Below, one piece after another: positions 1-8,379 of a stretch of DNA of 64,000 nucleotides. Every line of letters begins with the position of its first letter. The first letter of the stretch is position 1. The DNA is from Leptotrichia wadei (GTDB lineage Bacteria; Fusobacteriota; Fusobacteriia; Fusobacteriales; Leptotrichiaceae): positions 248,001-312,000 of the forward strand of contig NZ_AP019841.1 in assembly GCF_007990445.1 (NCBI RefSeq), read 5' to 3'. A program made the position numbers and the translations under genes. The notes beneath the pieces are model-generated. The model made no database searches. It saw only the letters and a program-made list of their open reading frames with translations, and was not told where the DNA came from.

Positions 1-1011
1 CAATAAATATTGCAATAACAATAATCCTACTTGGTTTCCGTTTGGATAATACCATTCATTTTTGTCATCTCTTATCGCAATACCGATTCTATCAGCATCT
101 GGATCATTTGCCAAAATTAATTGTGCTCCAATTTCATTTCCTAATTTTGTTCCCAATTTAAATGCTGCCACTTCTTCTGGGTTTGCATAAACTACTGTTG
201 GGAAGTTTCCATCTGGTTCAATTTGTTCTTTTACAACTTCAAAATTGTATCCAAAATCAGATAAAATTCTCTTCATTGGTCTTCCACCAGTTCCATGAAG
301 CGGAGTATAAACAATCTTGAAATCTTCTTTTCCTGGAATATCTGTATGTATAGTTTGTTTTTTAATTGCTGCTATATAGTCATCATCAATTTTATGATCA
401 AGTTGAATAATTAATCCTTTTTCTCTTCCTTCTTCTTCAGAAATAACTTTTATTTCTTCCAATGTAGAAATTTTATTTACTTCATCAACAATTGCTGGTG
501 CATGTGGGTCAACAACTTGTGCTCCATCATCCCAATAAACTTTATATCCATTGTATTCTGCAGGATTATGAGAAGCTGTAACAACAATTCCTGACATACA
601 TCCTTTATATCTTACACCAAATGACAACTCAGGAGTTGAACGTAAACTTTCATAAATATATGCTTTAATTCCATTTGCAGCCATTACTCTTGCAGTATTT
701 AGTGCATATTCTCTCGAACCTATTCTACAGTCATGAGCAATTATGATTCCTTTTTCTTTTGCCGCTTTTTCATCAAAACTCAACATATAGTTTGCAAGTC
801 CTTGAGTTACTTTTCTAATTACATATTTATTCATTCTATTAGTTCCAATTCCACGAACTCCTCTAATTCCACCAGTTCCAAAACTCAAATCTTTGAAAAA
901 TCTATCTTCTATTTCTTTTTCATTCCCTGCAATGCTTTTCAATTCTTCTCTGTCTTTTTCGTCAATGGCATCTGAATTTAGCCAATATTCGTATTTTTTC
1001 ATGTAGTCCAT
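1..1011 (-). CDS. phospho-sugar mutase (phosphoglucomutase/phosphomannomutase family), C-terminus cut by window edge
   Basis: Interconverts hexose-1-phosphate and hexose-6-phosphate in the cytoplasm, feeding glycolipid and polysaccharide synthesis. The translation starts MDYMKKYEYW and contains the phosphoserine loop TASHNP near residue 145, an early FGTGGIRG motif and the metal-binding DPDADR motif near residue 310, all diagnostic of the alpha-D-phosphohexomutase superfamily. 337 codons are visible out of roughly 560-580 expected. The start is set by AGGAGG six bases upstream of the first ATG. Glucose versus mannose preference cannot be told from the sequence. It is transcribed divergently from ftsK. 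Confidence 0.93.
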   Translation of the reverse strand, partial: MDYMKKYEYWLNSDAIDEKDREELKSIAGNEKEIEDRFFKDLSFGTGGIRGVRGIGTNRMNKYVIRKVTQGLANYMLSFDEKAAKEKGIIIAHDCRIGSREYALNTARVMAANGIKAYIYESLRSTPELSFGVRYKGCMSGIVVTASHNPAEYNGYKVYWDDGAQVVDPHAPAIVDEVNKISTLEEIKVISEEEGREKGLIIQLDHKIDDDYIAAIKKQTIHTDIPGKEDFKIVYTPLHGTGGRPMKRILSDFGYNFEVVKEQIEPDGNFPTVVYANPEEVAAFKLGTKLGNEIGAQLILANDPDADRIGIAIRDDKNEWYYPNGNQVGLLLLQYLL

Positions 1012-1163
1012 GATATTCCTCCTAAAGTTTTATTTAAAAAATTTAATTTATTATTTTTTATCCAATTTGATAAAATTTTTTTGATCAAAAATGGATTTAA
1101 GCAGGATAACTATTGATTTAAAATTTAATTTATTGAATCAATAAATTTTTCTGCTCTATACTA

Positions 1164-1191
1164 ATTTTACCACATTTATTTCAATTAACAA
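1164..1191 (-). promoter_or_regulatory. candidate promoter of the mutase gene
   Basis: On the minus strand, TTGTTA (1186-1191), a 16-base spacer and TAAAAT (1164-1169) with an extended -10 TGG directly before it. It lies about 150 bases upstream of the start codon. Confidence 0.5.
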
Positions 1192-1271
1192 GTGCCTAAA
1201 TGAAAAAAATTATATTTTTTTTGCTAAATTTTGTTTTTGTATTCTAAGTTTATTTTTTAAGGAAATAGAAA

Positions 1272-1300
1272 ATGACAAAATTGAAAAAATATAGTATAAT
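1272..1300 (+). promoter_or_regulatory. candidate promoter of ftsK
   Basis: ATGACA (one mismatch to TTGACA, 1272-1277), 17-base spacer, perfect TATAAT (1295-1300). This leaves a leader of about 175 bases before ftsK. Confidence 0.6.
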
Positions 1301-1480
1301 GTAGAAAAGTCACTTTAAAACCGATGACTATTCTATTCCAATCTAAATTTTGAGTTTTATTTATTTTATATAATTTTTAGATAGCTTTGAGAATAGGTTT
1401 GTTATATGGTAAAATTGATTAGGAATTTTAGATTTGGAATTTATTAAATTTAGATAGAATTTTTAGAAAGGATAATTAAG

Positions 1481-4120
1481 ATGAGTAGAAGAAAAGTTGA
1501 AGGTATAATCTGGTTTGTTGCTGGGATTATATTGGTATTGCTGTTGGCAAATAAATCAAAAATGCTCAGTGATAATATTGGTGAAAATATATTTTCACTT
1601 ATATTAAGTGGAATTACGCTATTTTTTGGAAAAATGACGTGGTTTATTGCGATAATTGCTATGCTGTATGGAATAATTCTGTTTTTCTATGAAAAAATTG
1701 GGATTAATTTGACACAAGGAAAGGCTGCGGCATTAGCGGGGCTATTTTTAAGCTGGGGAATGATTTTGATAAGAAGTTCTGTTGTTCATGGAAAACCCTT
1801 GTCGGGAAACTTTACTGAAGCGGGCAGACAGCTTTTGGAAATAGGGTTTAACCGTGAAAGCGGAGGAATTTTAGGAGCATTGCTGTCAATGCCGTTTTTC
1901 AAGGTGCTGCATTTTCAATGGATGTTTTTTATTCTTTTAATATTGTCATTGTTTTTTGTGGTATGGTTAATTAGAGATCTTATTGAACTTGGATATGAAG
2001 TTTTGAGGGAAATAATAAAATATTACAAAAGCGATGAGTATAAGGAGAAAAAAAGAAAGCTGGCGGCAAAAAAATATGCTGAAAATTTGAAAAAAACAGA
2101 TTATAAACGTTATCAGAAGGAAATGTTAAAGGCAAAAATAATACAATCCAGAAATGAAAAATTAAGTTTTGAAATTGCGAAAAAGCCTAAGGAAAATTTT
2201 TTGCAGAAAACAGAAGTTTATTCTAAGGAAGAGCTTGCAGAAAAGGAAAAGGAATGGATTGAAATTTTTGAGGAGAAGGAAAAGGGAAATTTTGAAAAGG
2301 ATGAAAGCATAAGAAGAGAAAAATTAAAGGAAAAGGAAAAAAGAAAAAAAGAAGATGTACTGGATACAGTTGTAAAACCGCTAGAAAATAGAAAAGCAGA
2401 AACTGTAGAAAAAACTGAAAATAGTGGTGAAAACATTTTAAATGCTGAAAAGCAAAATGTTGCAGAAGAAAAGGAAGCCGGAAGCGAAAGAGAAATTGAG
2501 ATCGAAAGCGTAAATGAAAATAATAAGAATGAAAGCAAAAGAGATGAAGACAGCAAAAAGGAAACAAAACTGGAAATTGTAACACCTTTAAAAAGAGAAG
2601 AAATAAATTCTGTAAATGCGGATCCAAATTTTCAGCAGTTTCCAAAGCTTGATGCTTTTGAAAGCAACAACTCAAAGGGAAAAGAACTTGAAGAGGAATT
2701 GAGAAAAGTTAATGCGATGTTTGACAGCAATCAAGGATATGACGATATTGTGAAAAAATCCATTGCGGAAATTTTTAAATCAAAACCGATGGATCTTGAG
2801 AAAAAACAGGAAATTGAAAAAAGTATAAGAGAAAATGTGAATCATCTGGAAAACGTGCTAAAGGAATTTGGAGTTGATGCGAAAGTTGTAAATTATGAAT
2901 ATGGACCAACTATTACGAGATATGAAATTATAATTCCAAAGGGTGTAAAAGTAAGCAAGGTAACAGGACTTTCAGATGACATTGCAATGAATCTTGCGGC
3001 AGAAAGTATTCGTATAGAAGCTCCAATTCCTGGAAAAAATACAATTGGAATTGAAACTCCGAATAAAATAAAGGAGCCTGTGCATTTTTCAAATATCATA
3101 AAAAATAAGGAACTTGACAGCGGGGAATTAAAGGTAATATTAGGAAAAGATATTGTTGGGCGAGATAAGTTTATAGATATTGCTAAAATGCCGCATTTGC
3201 TTATTGCAGGGCAAACAGGTTCTGGGAAGTCGGTTTGTGTGAACACTTTAATTTCAACATTGATTTCAAAAAAATCCGACAAGGAAGTAAAATTTATAAT
3301 GGTTGATCCTAAAATGGTGGAACTTATGCCATATAACGATATTCCACATCTTTTAGTGCCAGTAATTATAGATCCAGAGCAGGCTGCAATAGCTTTAAAA
3401 TGGGCAGTTAATGAAATGGAAAACAGATATAAGAAACTTATGGAAAATGGAGTGAGAAATATAAAAAGCTACAATTCGTTGAGCTTTGTGGAAAAAATGC
3501 CTTATATCGTTATAATAATTGATGAGCTGGCGGATCTTATGATGGTTGCTTCTGGAAGCGTGGAAGAATCAATTGCAAGAATTGCGCAAAAGGCAAGGGC
3601 AGTTGGAATACATCTAGTTGTTGCGACACAGCGGCCATCTACAGATGTTATAACGGGAATGATAAAGGCTAACTTGCCAAGCAGAATTTCCTTTGCATTA
3701 AGATCACAGATTGATTCGAGAACAATACTTGATTCGGCTGGGGCAGAAAAACTTTTAGGACAGGGGGATATGCTGCTGCTTGCCAATGGATCTTCAAAAA
3801 TGGAAAGAATACAAGGGGCATATATTTCTGATGAAGAGGTTAAGAACTTGACTGATACGTTGAAATCTGCTAAAAAGGTAAAATATAAAAATGAAATTTT
3901 GAAGGAACCTGAAGAAGAAATTGAAGATGACACTGATCCTTATTTTGAAAATGCAGTAAATATTATAAGACAGGAAAATAAAGTTTCAATTTCGCTGCTT
4001 CAACGTAAGCTGAAAGTTGGATTTAATAGAGCTTCGAGAATTTATGATCAATTAAAGGATCATGGAATTATAAGTTATGATGATCAGATAATAACTGATA
4101 ATATTGATGAAAATGATTAA
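1481..4120 (+). CDS. ftsK: DNA translocase FtsK/SpoIIIE
   Basis: Hexameric ATP-driven pump that clears and orients chromosome termini at the division septum. The 879-residue protein has several membrane segments in the first ~170 residues, then a very charged Lys/Glu-rich linker (about 180-400), then the motor: Walker A GQTGSGKS near residue 577, Walker B IIIDELADL near 678, and a C-terminal winged helix (about 815-879) that in the family reads KOPS/SRS polar sequences. Architecture and length match FtsK fully. The start ATG follows AGAAAGGATAATTAAG. The linker is low complexity, so long reading frames on the opposite strand there are composition artefacts. Confidence 0.97.
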   Translation: MSRRKVEGIIWFVAGIILVLLLANKSKMLSDNIGENIFSLILSGITLFFGKMTWFIAIIAMLYGIILFFYEKIGINLTQGKAAALAGLFLSWGMILIRSSVVHGKPLSGNFTEAGRQLLEIGFNRESGGILGALLSMPFFKVLHFQWMFFILLILSLFFVVWLIRDLIELGYEVLREIIKYYKSDEYKEKKRKLAAKKYAENLKKTDYKRYQKEMLKAKIIQSRNEKLSFEIAKKPKENFLQKTEVYSKEELAEKEKEWIEIFEEKEKGNFEKDESIRREKLKEKEKRKKEDVLDTVVKPLENRKAETVEKTENSGENILNAEKQNVAEEKEAGSEREIEIESVNENNKNESKRDEDSKKETKLEIVTPLKREEINSVNADPNFQQFPKLDAFESNNSKGKELEEELRKVNAMFDSNQGYDDIVKKSIAEIFKSKPMDLEKKQEIEKSIRENVNHLENVLKEFGVDAKVVNYEYGPTITRYEIIIPKGVKVSKVTGLSDDIAMNLAAESIRIEAPIPGKNTIGIETPNKIKEPVHFSNIIKNKELDSGELKVILGKDIVGRDKFIDIAKMPHLLIAGQTGSGKSVCVNTLISTLISKKSDKEVKFIMVDPKMVELMPYNDIPHLLVPVIIDPEQAAIALKWAVNEMENRYKKLMENGVRNIKSYNSLSFVEKMPYIVIIIDELADLMMVASGSVEESIARIAQKARAVGIHLVVATQRPSTDVITGMIKANLPSRISFALRSQIDSRTILDSAGAEKLLGQGDMLLLANGSSKMERIQGAYISDEEVKNLTDTLKSAKKVKYKNEILKEPEEEIEDDTDPYFENAVNIIRQENKVSISLLQRKLKVGFNRASRIYDQLKDHGIISYDDQIITDNIDEND

Positions 4121-4178
4121 AAAAATATGTATTTTGCAATATTAATTAATATTATAGCAAATTACCCCTTAAAGTTGC

Positions 4179-4207
4179 TTGAGTATATTCAAAAAAAATG
4201 GTAAAAT
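4179..4207 (+). promoter_or_regulatory. candidate promoter of mreB
   Basis: TTGAGT (4179-4184), exactly 17 bases, then TAAAAT (4202-4207) preceded by TGG, an extended -10. About 67 bases upstream of mreB. Confidence 0.6.
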
Positions 4208-4274
4208 ACTTTAAAGCTATAATAATTTAATAAATGTTTTTTAAAAAAATAAAAAAATGAAGGAGATAGAATAG

Positions 4275-5321
4275 ATGAAATTTTTTGACTTGTTTAAGAC
4301 AAATATAGCGCCAAAGACTACACGTGATATAGCTATTGATTTAGGAACAGCAAATACTGTCATGTATGTAAAGGGTGAAGGAATTCAAGTGGATGAGCCA
4401 ACTTATGTGGCTATCAATAAAAAAACTGAAGAGTTGGAACACATTGGAGAAAAGGCAAAGGAAATTATTGGAAGAACAGCTAAGCATACTGAAATTATCC
4501 GTCCATTAAAAAATGGAGTAATTTCAAATTATGAAGTTACTGAAAGAATGCTTGAAGAATTTTTACATAGAATAAAGAAGGATAAATTCCAAAGTTCAAG
4601 AGTAATTATTTGTGTTCCGAGCGGAGTTACACAAGTGGAAAGAAGAGCAGTAATTGAAGTTGTAAAAGATGCTGGAGCAAAAGAAGTTTATCTAATTGAA
4701 GAACCAATAGCGGCTGCAATTGGTGTTGGAATTGATTTATTTGAGCCAAAAGGACATTTAATTGTTGATATAGGTGGAGGAACTACTGAAATTGCATTTA
4801 TTGTATCAGGTGGAGCAGCATTATCTAAGTCAGTTAAAATTGCTGGGGATCACTTAAATGAAGATATTATGGAATTTGTAAAAGATGAATACAATTTATT
4901 AATTGGTGAAAGAACAGCCGAAGAATTAAAAGTAAATACAATAAGTCAAGATGATCCTGAATTGGAATACGAAATAAGAGGACGTGAATTGGGAGTTGGA
5001 TTGCCAAAGAGCATGAAAATTAAGACTTCTGCCATAAATGGAGCGATTACAAGACATATTGATGCCATTATTGATGAAGTAAGACTTACAATAGAAGAAA
5101 TTGAGCCTGAAGTGGCAGCAGATATTTATGAAACAGGAATTTACTTATCTGGTGGTGGAGCAGGCATAAAAATCTTAAAAGAAAGAATCGAAAGGGAATT
5201 ATTGCTTAAGGTAACTGTTGGAGATGATGCGATCCATGCTGTAGTAACAGGAATTGCAGAAGTATTGACAGATTTCAAGAGATACAAAAATATTATTATT
5301 TCACCAACACACGAATATTAA
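4275..5321 (+). CDS. mreB: rod-shape determining protein MreB
   Basis: Bacterial actin that forms membrane-associated filaments guiding lateral wall synthesis; consistent with a rod or filamentous cell. 348 residues, the usual size. Seen are the phosphate-1 loop AIDLGTANT near residue 20, the phosphate-2 loop DIGGGTTEIA near 165 and the adenosine motif SGGGAGI near 295. SD AAGGAG lies about eight bases before ATG. mreC and mreD do not follow; scpB does. It stands between its own promoter and a downstream hairpin, so it is probably a single-gene unit. Confidence 0.97.
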   Translation: MKFFDLFKTNIAPKTTRDIAIDLGTANTVMYVKGEGIQVDEPTYVAINKKTEELEHIGEKAKEIIGRTAKHTEIIRPLKNGVISNYEVTERMLEEFLHRIKKDKFQSSRVIICVPSGVTQVERRAVIEVVKDAGAKEVYLIEEPIAAAIGVGIDLFEPKGHLIVDIGGGTTEIAFIVSGGAALSKSVKIAGDHLNEDIMEFVKDEYNLLIGERTAEELKVNTISQDDPELEYEIRGRELGVGLPKSMKIKTSAINGAITRHIDAIIDEVRLTIEEIEPEVAADIYETGIYLSGGGAGIKILKERIERELLLKVTVGDDAIHAVVTGIAEVLTDFKRYKNIIISPTHEY

Positions 5322-5339
5322 TTTGAATAATTAGAAATT

Positions 5340-5383
5340 AGGGGAATTTTCTGAAGGAAACGAAATAGGAGAATTCCCCTATT
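5340..5383 (+). terminator. hairpin after mreB, weak U-tract
   Basis: A 13-base-pair stem (TAGGGGAATTTTC pairing with GAGAATTCCCCTA, one G-U) with a ~19-base loop. It is the strongest hairpin around but is followed by ATTAATG rather than a T run, so it may be a Rho-independent stop of low efficiency or an RNA stabiliser. Confidence 0.4.
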
Positions 5384-5468
5384 AATGAAAATAGTAGTAG
5401 GAACAAAATTTTTTAGTATTAGATAAAAGTATTGTTATAGAAAAAATAAAAAATAAAAATGGTAGAAT

Positions 5469-6119
5469 ATGGAAAAATTTGAAAAAAAAGAAAATAAAAG
5501 AGAAGAGAAGCAAGGCCGTATAATTGGTGTTCAAAGAAAACTCGAAATTAGTGAAATCGAAGAGAAAGTGGAAGCGATTATTTTTTTGGCAAAGGAAATG
5601 GTGACAGTCCAGGAGCTTGCACAGTTTTATGCGATGGAAAACTTTGAGATGGAAGAAGTGCTGCATAGTTTAAGGGAAAAGAGAAAAAATACTGGAATAA
5701 ATTTAAAAATTGAAAATGGAGGAGTTTTTTTAGTGTCAAACCCGCTTTTTGGCTTTGATGTAAAAAGATTTTTTAATCCAGAAATGAAATTAAAGAAATT
5801 ATCACGTTCAGCGATGGAAACATTGGCAATTATTGCATATAAAGGGCCTGTAACTAAAGCTGAAATCGAACAGATCCGAGGTGCTGGGGCTGATAAGACA
5901 ATGGCTAATCTTTTGGAAAGAAAATTAATTTATATTTCTGGGAAGAAAAAATCTATTGGAACTCCAAATTTATATGAAGTGACGGAGGATTTCTACAGTT
6001 ACTTGAATATTCACGGAAGGGAAGAACTGCCAGGAAGTGAGCAGTTTCAAAAAATTGATCTGCTTTATAGGGAAGATGAAAAAATGAAAACTGAAAGTTC
6101 AGATAATGAAAATGTTTAA
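5469..6119 (+). CDS. scpB: segregation and condensation protein B (ScpB)
   Basis: Kleisin-associated subunit of the SMC-ScpAB condensin, acting as a dimer of winged helices on the kleisin ScpA. Typical ScpB sequence: EAIIFLAKEMVTVQELA near residue 37, then SAMETLAIIAYKGPVTKAEI and a VTEDFYSYLNI end. 216 residues is slightly longer than usual because of a charged N-terminal tail. scpA, normally its upstream partner, is not in the window. The start is uncertain: no strong SD precedes the ATG. Confidence 0.92.
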   Translation: MEKFEKKENKREEKQGRIIGVQRKLEISEIEEKVEAIIFLAKEMVTVQELAQFYAMENFEMEEVLHSLREKRKNTGINLKIENGGVFLVSNPLFGFDVKRFFNPEMKLKKLSRSAMETLAIIAYKGPVTKAEIEQIRGAGADKTMANLLERKLIYISGKKKSIGTPNLYEVTEDFYSYLNIHGREELPGSEQFQKIDLLYREDEKMKTESSDNENV

Positions 6120-6144
6120 AAAATTAAAAATAAAGAGGTAAAAA

Positions 6145-6831
6145 ATGAGATTAAATAAATTTATAGCCGAAACGGGATTTTGTTCTCGTAGGAAGGCTGA
6201 TGAACTGATAAACGAAGGAAGGGTTACAGTAAATAAGCAAGAAGCGATTATCGGAATGGATATAAAGCCTGAGGATGTTGTTAGAATTGATGGGGAAAGA
6301 GTAAAACTTAACACAAGATACGAATACTATATTTTAAATAAGCCAAAAAGGGTTATTTGTTCAAATGAAGATAAATTTGGCAGAAAATTGGCAATAGATT
6401 TGATAAAATCAAAAGCAAGACTTTTTACATATGGAAGACTGGATTTTATGACAGAAGGTCTGATTATAATCAGTAACGATGGCGATGTCTACAATCACGT
6501 AATGCACCCAAGAAAAAAATTATACAAGAGCTATATTGCCAAAGTTAGCCGTGAAATTGATGATAAAGACATCGAAGCATTGCAATATGGAGTTGTAATT
6601 GATGGAAGAAGAACAGCCCCTGCTAAAGTTAAAAAAATTGATAAAAAAGAACTTAGAATTGCAATCTTTGAAGGAAGAAACCGACAGATTAGAAAAATGC
6701 TGGAAACATTGGGATATAATGTTAATTCGCTGAAAAGAATTAAAGTGGGAGAACTTACGCTTGGACATTTGCAAGTGGGAGAATACCGTGCTTTGAATGA
6801 AGATGAAATTAAATATTTGAAAAGTTTATAA
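6145..6831 (+). CDS. 16S/23S rRNA pseudouridine synthase, RsuA/RluB family
   Basis: Isomerises a uridine in rRNA. N-terminal S4 RNA-binding domain (residues 1-60, MRLNKFIAETGFCSRRKAD) followed by the catalytic domain with GRLDFMTEGL near residue 95, whose Asp is the family nucleophile, and GRNRQIRKML near 175. 228 residues fits RluB/RsuA. SD AGAGG sits before ATG. It follows scpB by 25 bases; scpB-rluB adjacency is common in bacteria. The exact target base (RsuA or RluB type) is not decided by sequence alone. Confidence 0.92.
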   Translation: MRLNKFIAETGFCSRRKADELINEGRVTVNKQEAIIGMDIKPEDVVRIDGERVKLNTRYEYYILNKPKRVICSNEDKFGRKLAIDLIKSKARLFTYGRLDFMTEGLIIISNDGDVYNHVMHPRKKLYKSYIAKVSREIDDKDIEALQYGVVIDGRRTAPAKVKKIDKKELRIAIFEGRNRQIRKMLETLGYNVNSLKRIKVGELTLGHLQVGEYRALNEDEIKYLKSL

Positions 6832-6888
6832 AAATAAAGTCATTAAAAATTGAGAAATAATAGTATTTTGATAACTAAAGGAGAAAAT

Positions 6889-7536
6889 GTGAGCAAAAAA
6901 TTAATATTTTTAATAGATTTTGATATTACGATTAGTAAAAGAGATTCAACGGATACGTTGCTTTCGGTGTATCAGCCAGAATTAAAGGAGGATATTAGGA
7001 AAAAATATCGAAGTGGCGAAATTACGATGAAGGAATATTTGCAGACTGGGATTGAGAGTTTGAATATTACGAAAGAGGAATTTTTGGAAACATTGAAATT
7101 AGTTGGAATTGACGAAACATTTGTAGATTTTGTGAAAAGTGGTATTGAATTTAAGATTGTAAGTGCTGGGACAAAATTAAATATATCAGGTGTTCTTAGG
7201 AATTATGGAATTGACCTGAATGAAGATGAAATTATATCAAATGATATTAAATTTGATGAGAATAAAATTACTGTTTCATTTCCTTACTTAGATAAAGAGC
7301 AATATTACGGTGTTGACAAAAAAGAGGCTGTTCAGAAATATAAAGATGAAGGTTATACGGTTTATTTCGTTGGGGACGGACCTTCGGATTACAGGGCGAT
7401 TGAAGTGGCAGATTTTTCTTTTGTTAGAAAAGGGACTCGAGCGATTAAGTTTTGTCAAGAAAACGAGATTGATTTTTTTGAATTTGAGAATTTTGATGAG
7501 ATTTTGAACTATTTGAAAAAACAGGAGTCAAAATGA
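6889..7536 (+). CDS. HAD-superfamily phosphatase, MtnX/SerB-like subclass IB
   Basis: Small-molecule phosphatase. Motif I is DFDITIS near residue 9 (two Asp of the HAD DxDx(T/V) signature); motif II Ser is in VSAG near 88; a C-terminal GDGPSDYRA supplies motif IV. I set the start at GTG 6889 because AAAGGAG lies six bases upstream; a TTG at 6850 in the same frame has no SD. 215 residues. It resembles MtnX and phosphoserine phosphatases, but no methionine-salvage neighbour is present, so the substrate is unknown. Its stop overlaps the next start (ATGA). Confidence 0.75.
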   Translation: MSKKLIFLIDFDITISKRDSTDTLLSVYQPELKEDIRKKYRSGEITMKEYLQTGIESLNITKEEFLETLKLVGIDETFVDFVKSGIEFKIVSAGTKLNISGVLRNYGIDLNEDEIISNDIKFDENKITVSFPYLDKEQYYGVDKKEAVQKYKDEGYTVYFVGDGPSDYRAIEVADFSFVRKGTRAIKFCQENEIDFFEFENFDEILNYLKKQESK

Positions 7537-8153
7537 ATTATTTAGCTCATTCGGTTATATCACTTGAAATTGATAAAAAAATGAATGAAAATACGCTTTA
7601 CGGCAATTTTACCGGAGATTTTTATAAAGGAAAAGTTGAGAAAATCGAATTACAAGAAAATTTGAAAAGCGGGATAATCTTACATAGACTGATTGATAAA
7701 ATTTCTGATAGAGAAGAAAATTTTTTGAATGGACTTTTGCGAGAAAAATTTGGGATTTTTAAGGGGATTGTGTCGGATATGTATGTTGACCATTTTTTGT
7801 GCAAAAATTTTGAGGATATATTTTGTAAAAATTATGATTTTGAAAATATGGAAAAAGTTGAAAGAAAAATAATTAAAAATATTGAAGAGTATGATGAATT
7901 TTTTCCAAGTGATTTTAAAAGTTTTTTTGACTGGTTGAAGAGAGAAAAAGTTTTGGCTAGGTATAAAAATTTGGATTTTTTGGATAGAGTTTTTTGGGGA
8001 ATATCGAAAAGAGTGAGAAAAGGGGAAATTCTTAGAAATGCGGTTTGTGAACTGAGAAAAAATTATGGGGAATTTGAGGAGAAATCGTTGAAAGAATTTT
8101 TGTTTGTGAAAGGAAAAATTGTGGAAAATTTTGAGGGAAGTGAGAAACTATGA
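7533..8153 (+). CDS. AcpH-like (acyl carrier protein phosphodiesterase family) protein
   Basis: Resembles ACP phosphodiesterase, which removes 4'-phosphopantetheine from ACP: MNYLAHSV start, GNFTGDFYKG, IILHRLIDKISD and DMYVDHFL match the His/Asp pattern of the family. 206 residues is the normal size. Overlaps the HAD gene and the following small gene by four bases each (ATGA), showing translational coupling. Activity on ACP is an inference from family membership. Confidence 0.75.
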   Translation: MNYLAHSVISLEIDKKMNENTLYGNFTGDFYKGKVEKIELQENLKSGIILHRLIDKISDREENFLNGLLREKFGIFKGIVSDMYVDHFLCKNFEDIFCKNYDFENMEKVERKIIKNIEEYDEFFPSDFKSFFDWLKREKVLARYKNLDFLDRVFWGISKRVRKGEILRNAVCELRKNYGEFEEKSLKEFLFVKGKIVENFEGSEKL

Positions 8154-8350
8154 AATTAAAAGAATTATTTCCAAATCAAGATATTGAAAATATGGAATTG
8201 AAAAAATTGATAGAAATGATAAGTTATAAAGATTTTAATACATTGCTAGAAAAAACAGAAAATAAGAAAGATATTGATTTTTATATTGAATTGCAGGATT
8301 TGGTTATACGGAGTAAACAGAAAGAAGCGATTGAAAAAGGGATATATTAA
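8150..8350 (+). CDS. small hypothetical protein (66 aa)
   Basis: Starts within an ATGA overlap with the AcpH-like gene, which supports it being translated. Charged, mostly helical composition (NMELKKLIEMISYKDF), no signal or membrane segment. Not recognised. It ends 30 bases before the restriction-modification gene. Confidence 0.5.
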   Translation: MKLKELFPNQDIENMELKKLIEMISYKDFNTLLEKTENKKDIDFYIELQDLVIRSKQKEAIEKGIY

Positions 8351-8379
8351 TTATGGAAGATAGAAATTAATTTTAGGAG

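Larger units (their letters stand above)
1012..1480. other. divergent intergenic region between the mutase gene and ftsK
   Basis: About 470 AT-rich bases without a credible gene. It holds one promoter candidate in each direction and otherwise only low-complexity A/T sequence. Confidence 0.6.

Noticed and set aside
733-975. Plus-strand frame of 80 codons inside the mutase gene
   Set aside because: Antisense to a clear enzyme; Ser/Phe/Asn low complexity, no ribosome site.
2218-2675. Long minus-strand open frames inside ftsK
   Set aside because: They are the complement of the Lys/Glu-rich linker; Ser/Phe-rich translations with no ribosome sites are composition artefacts.
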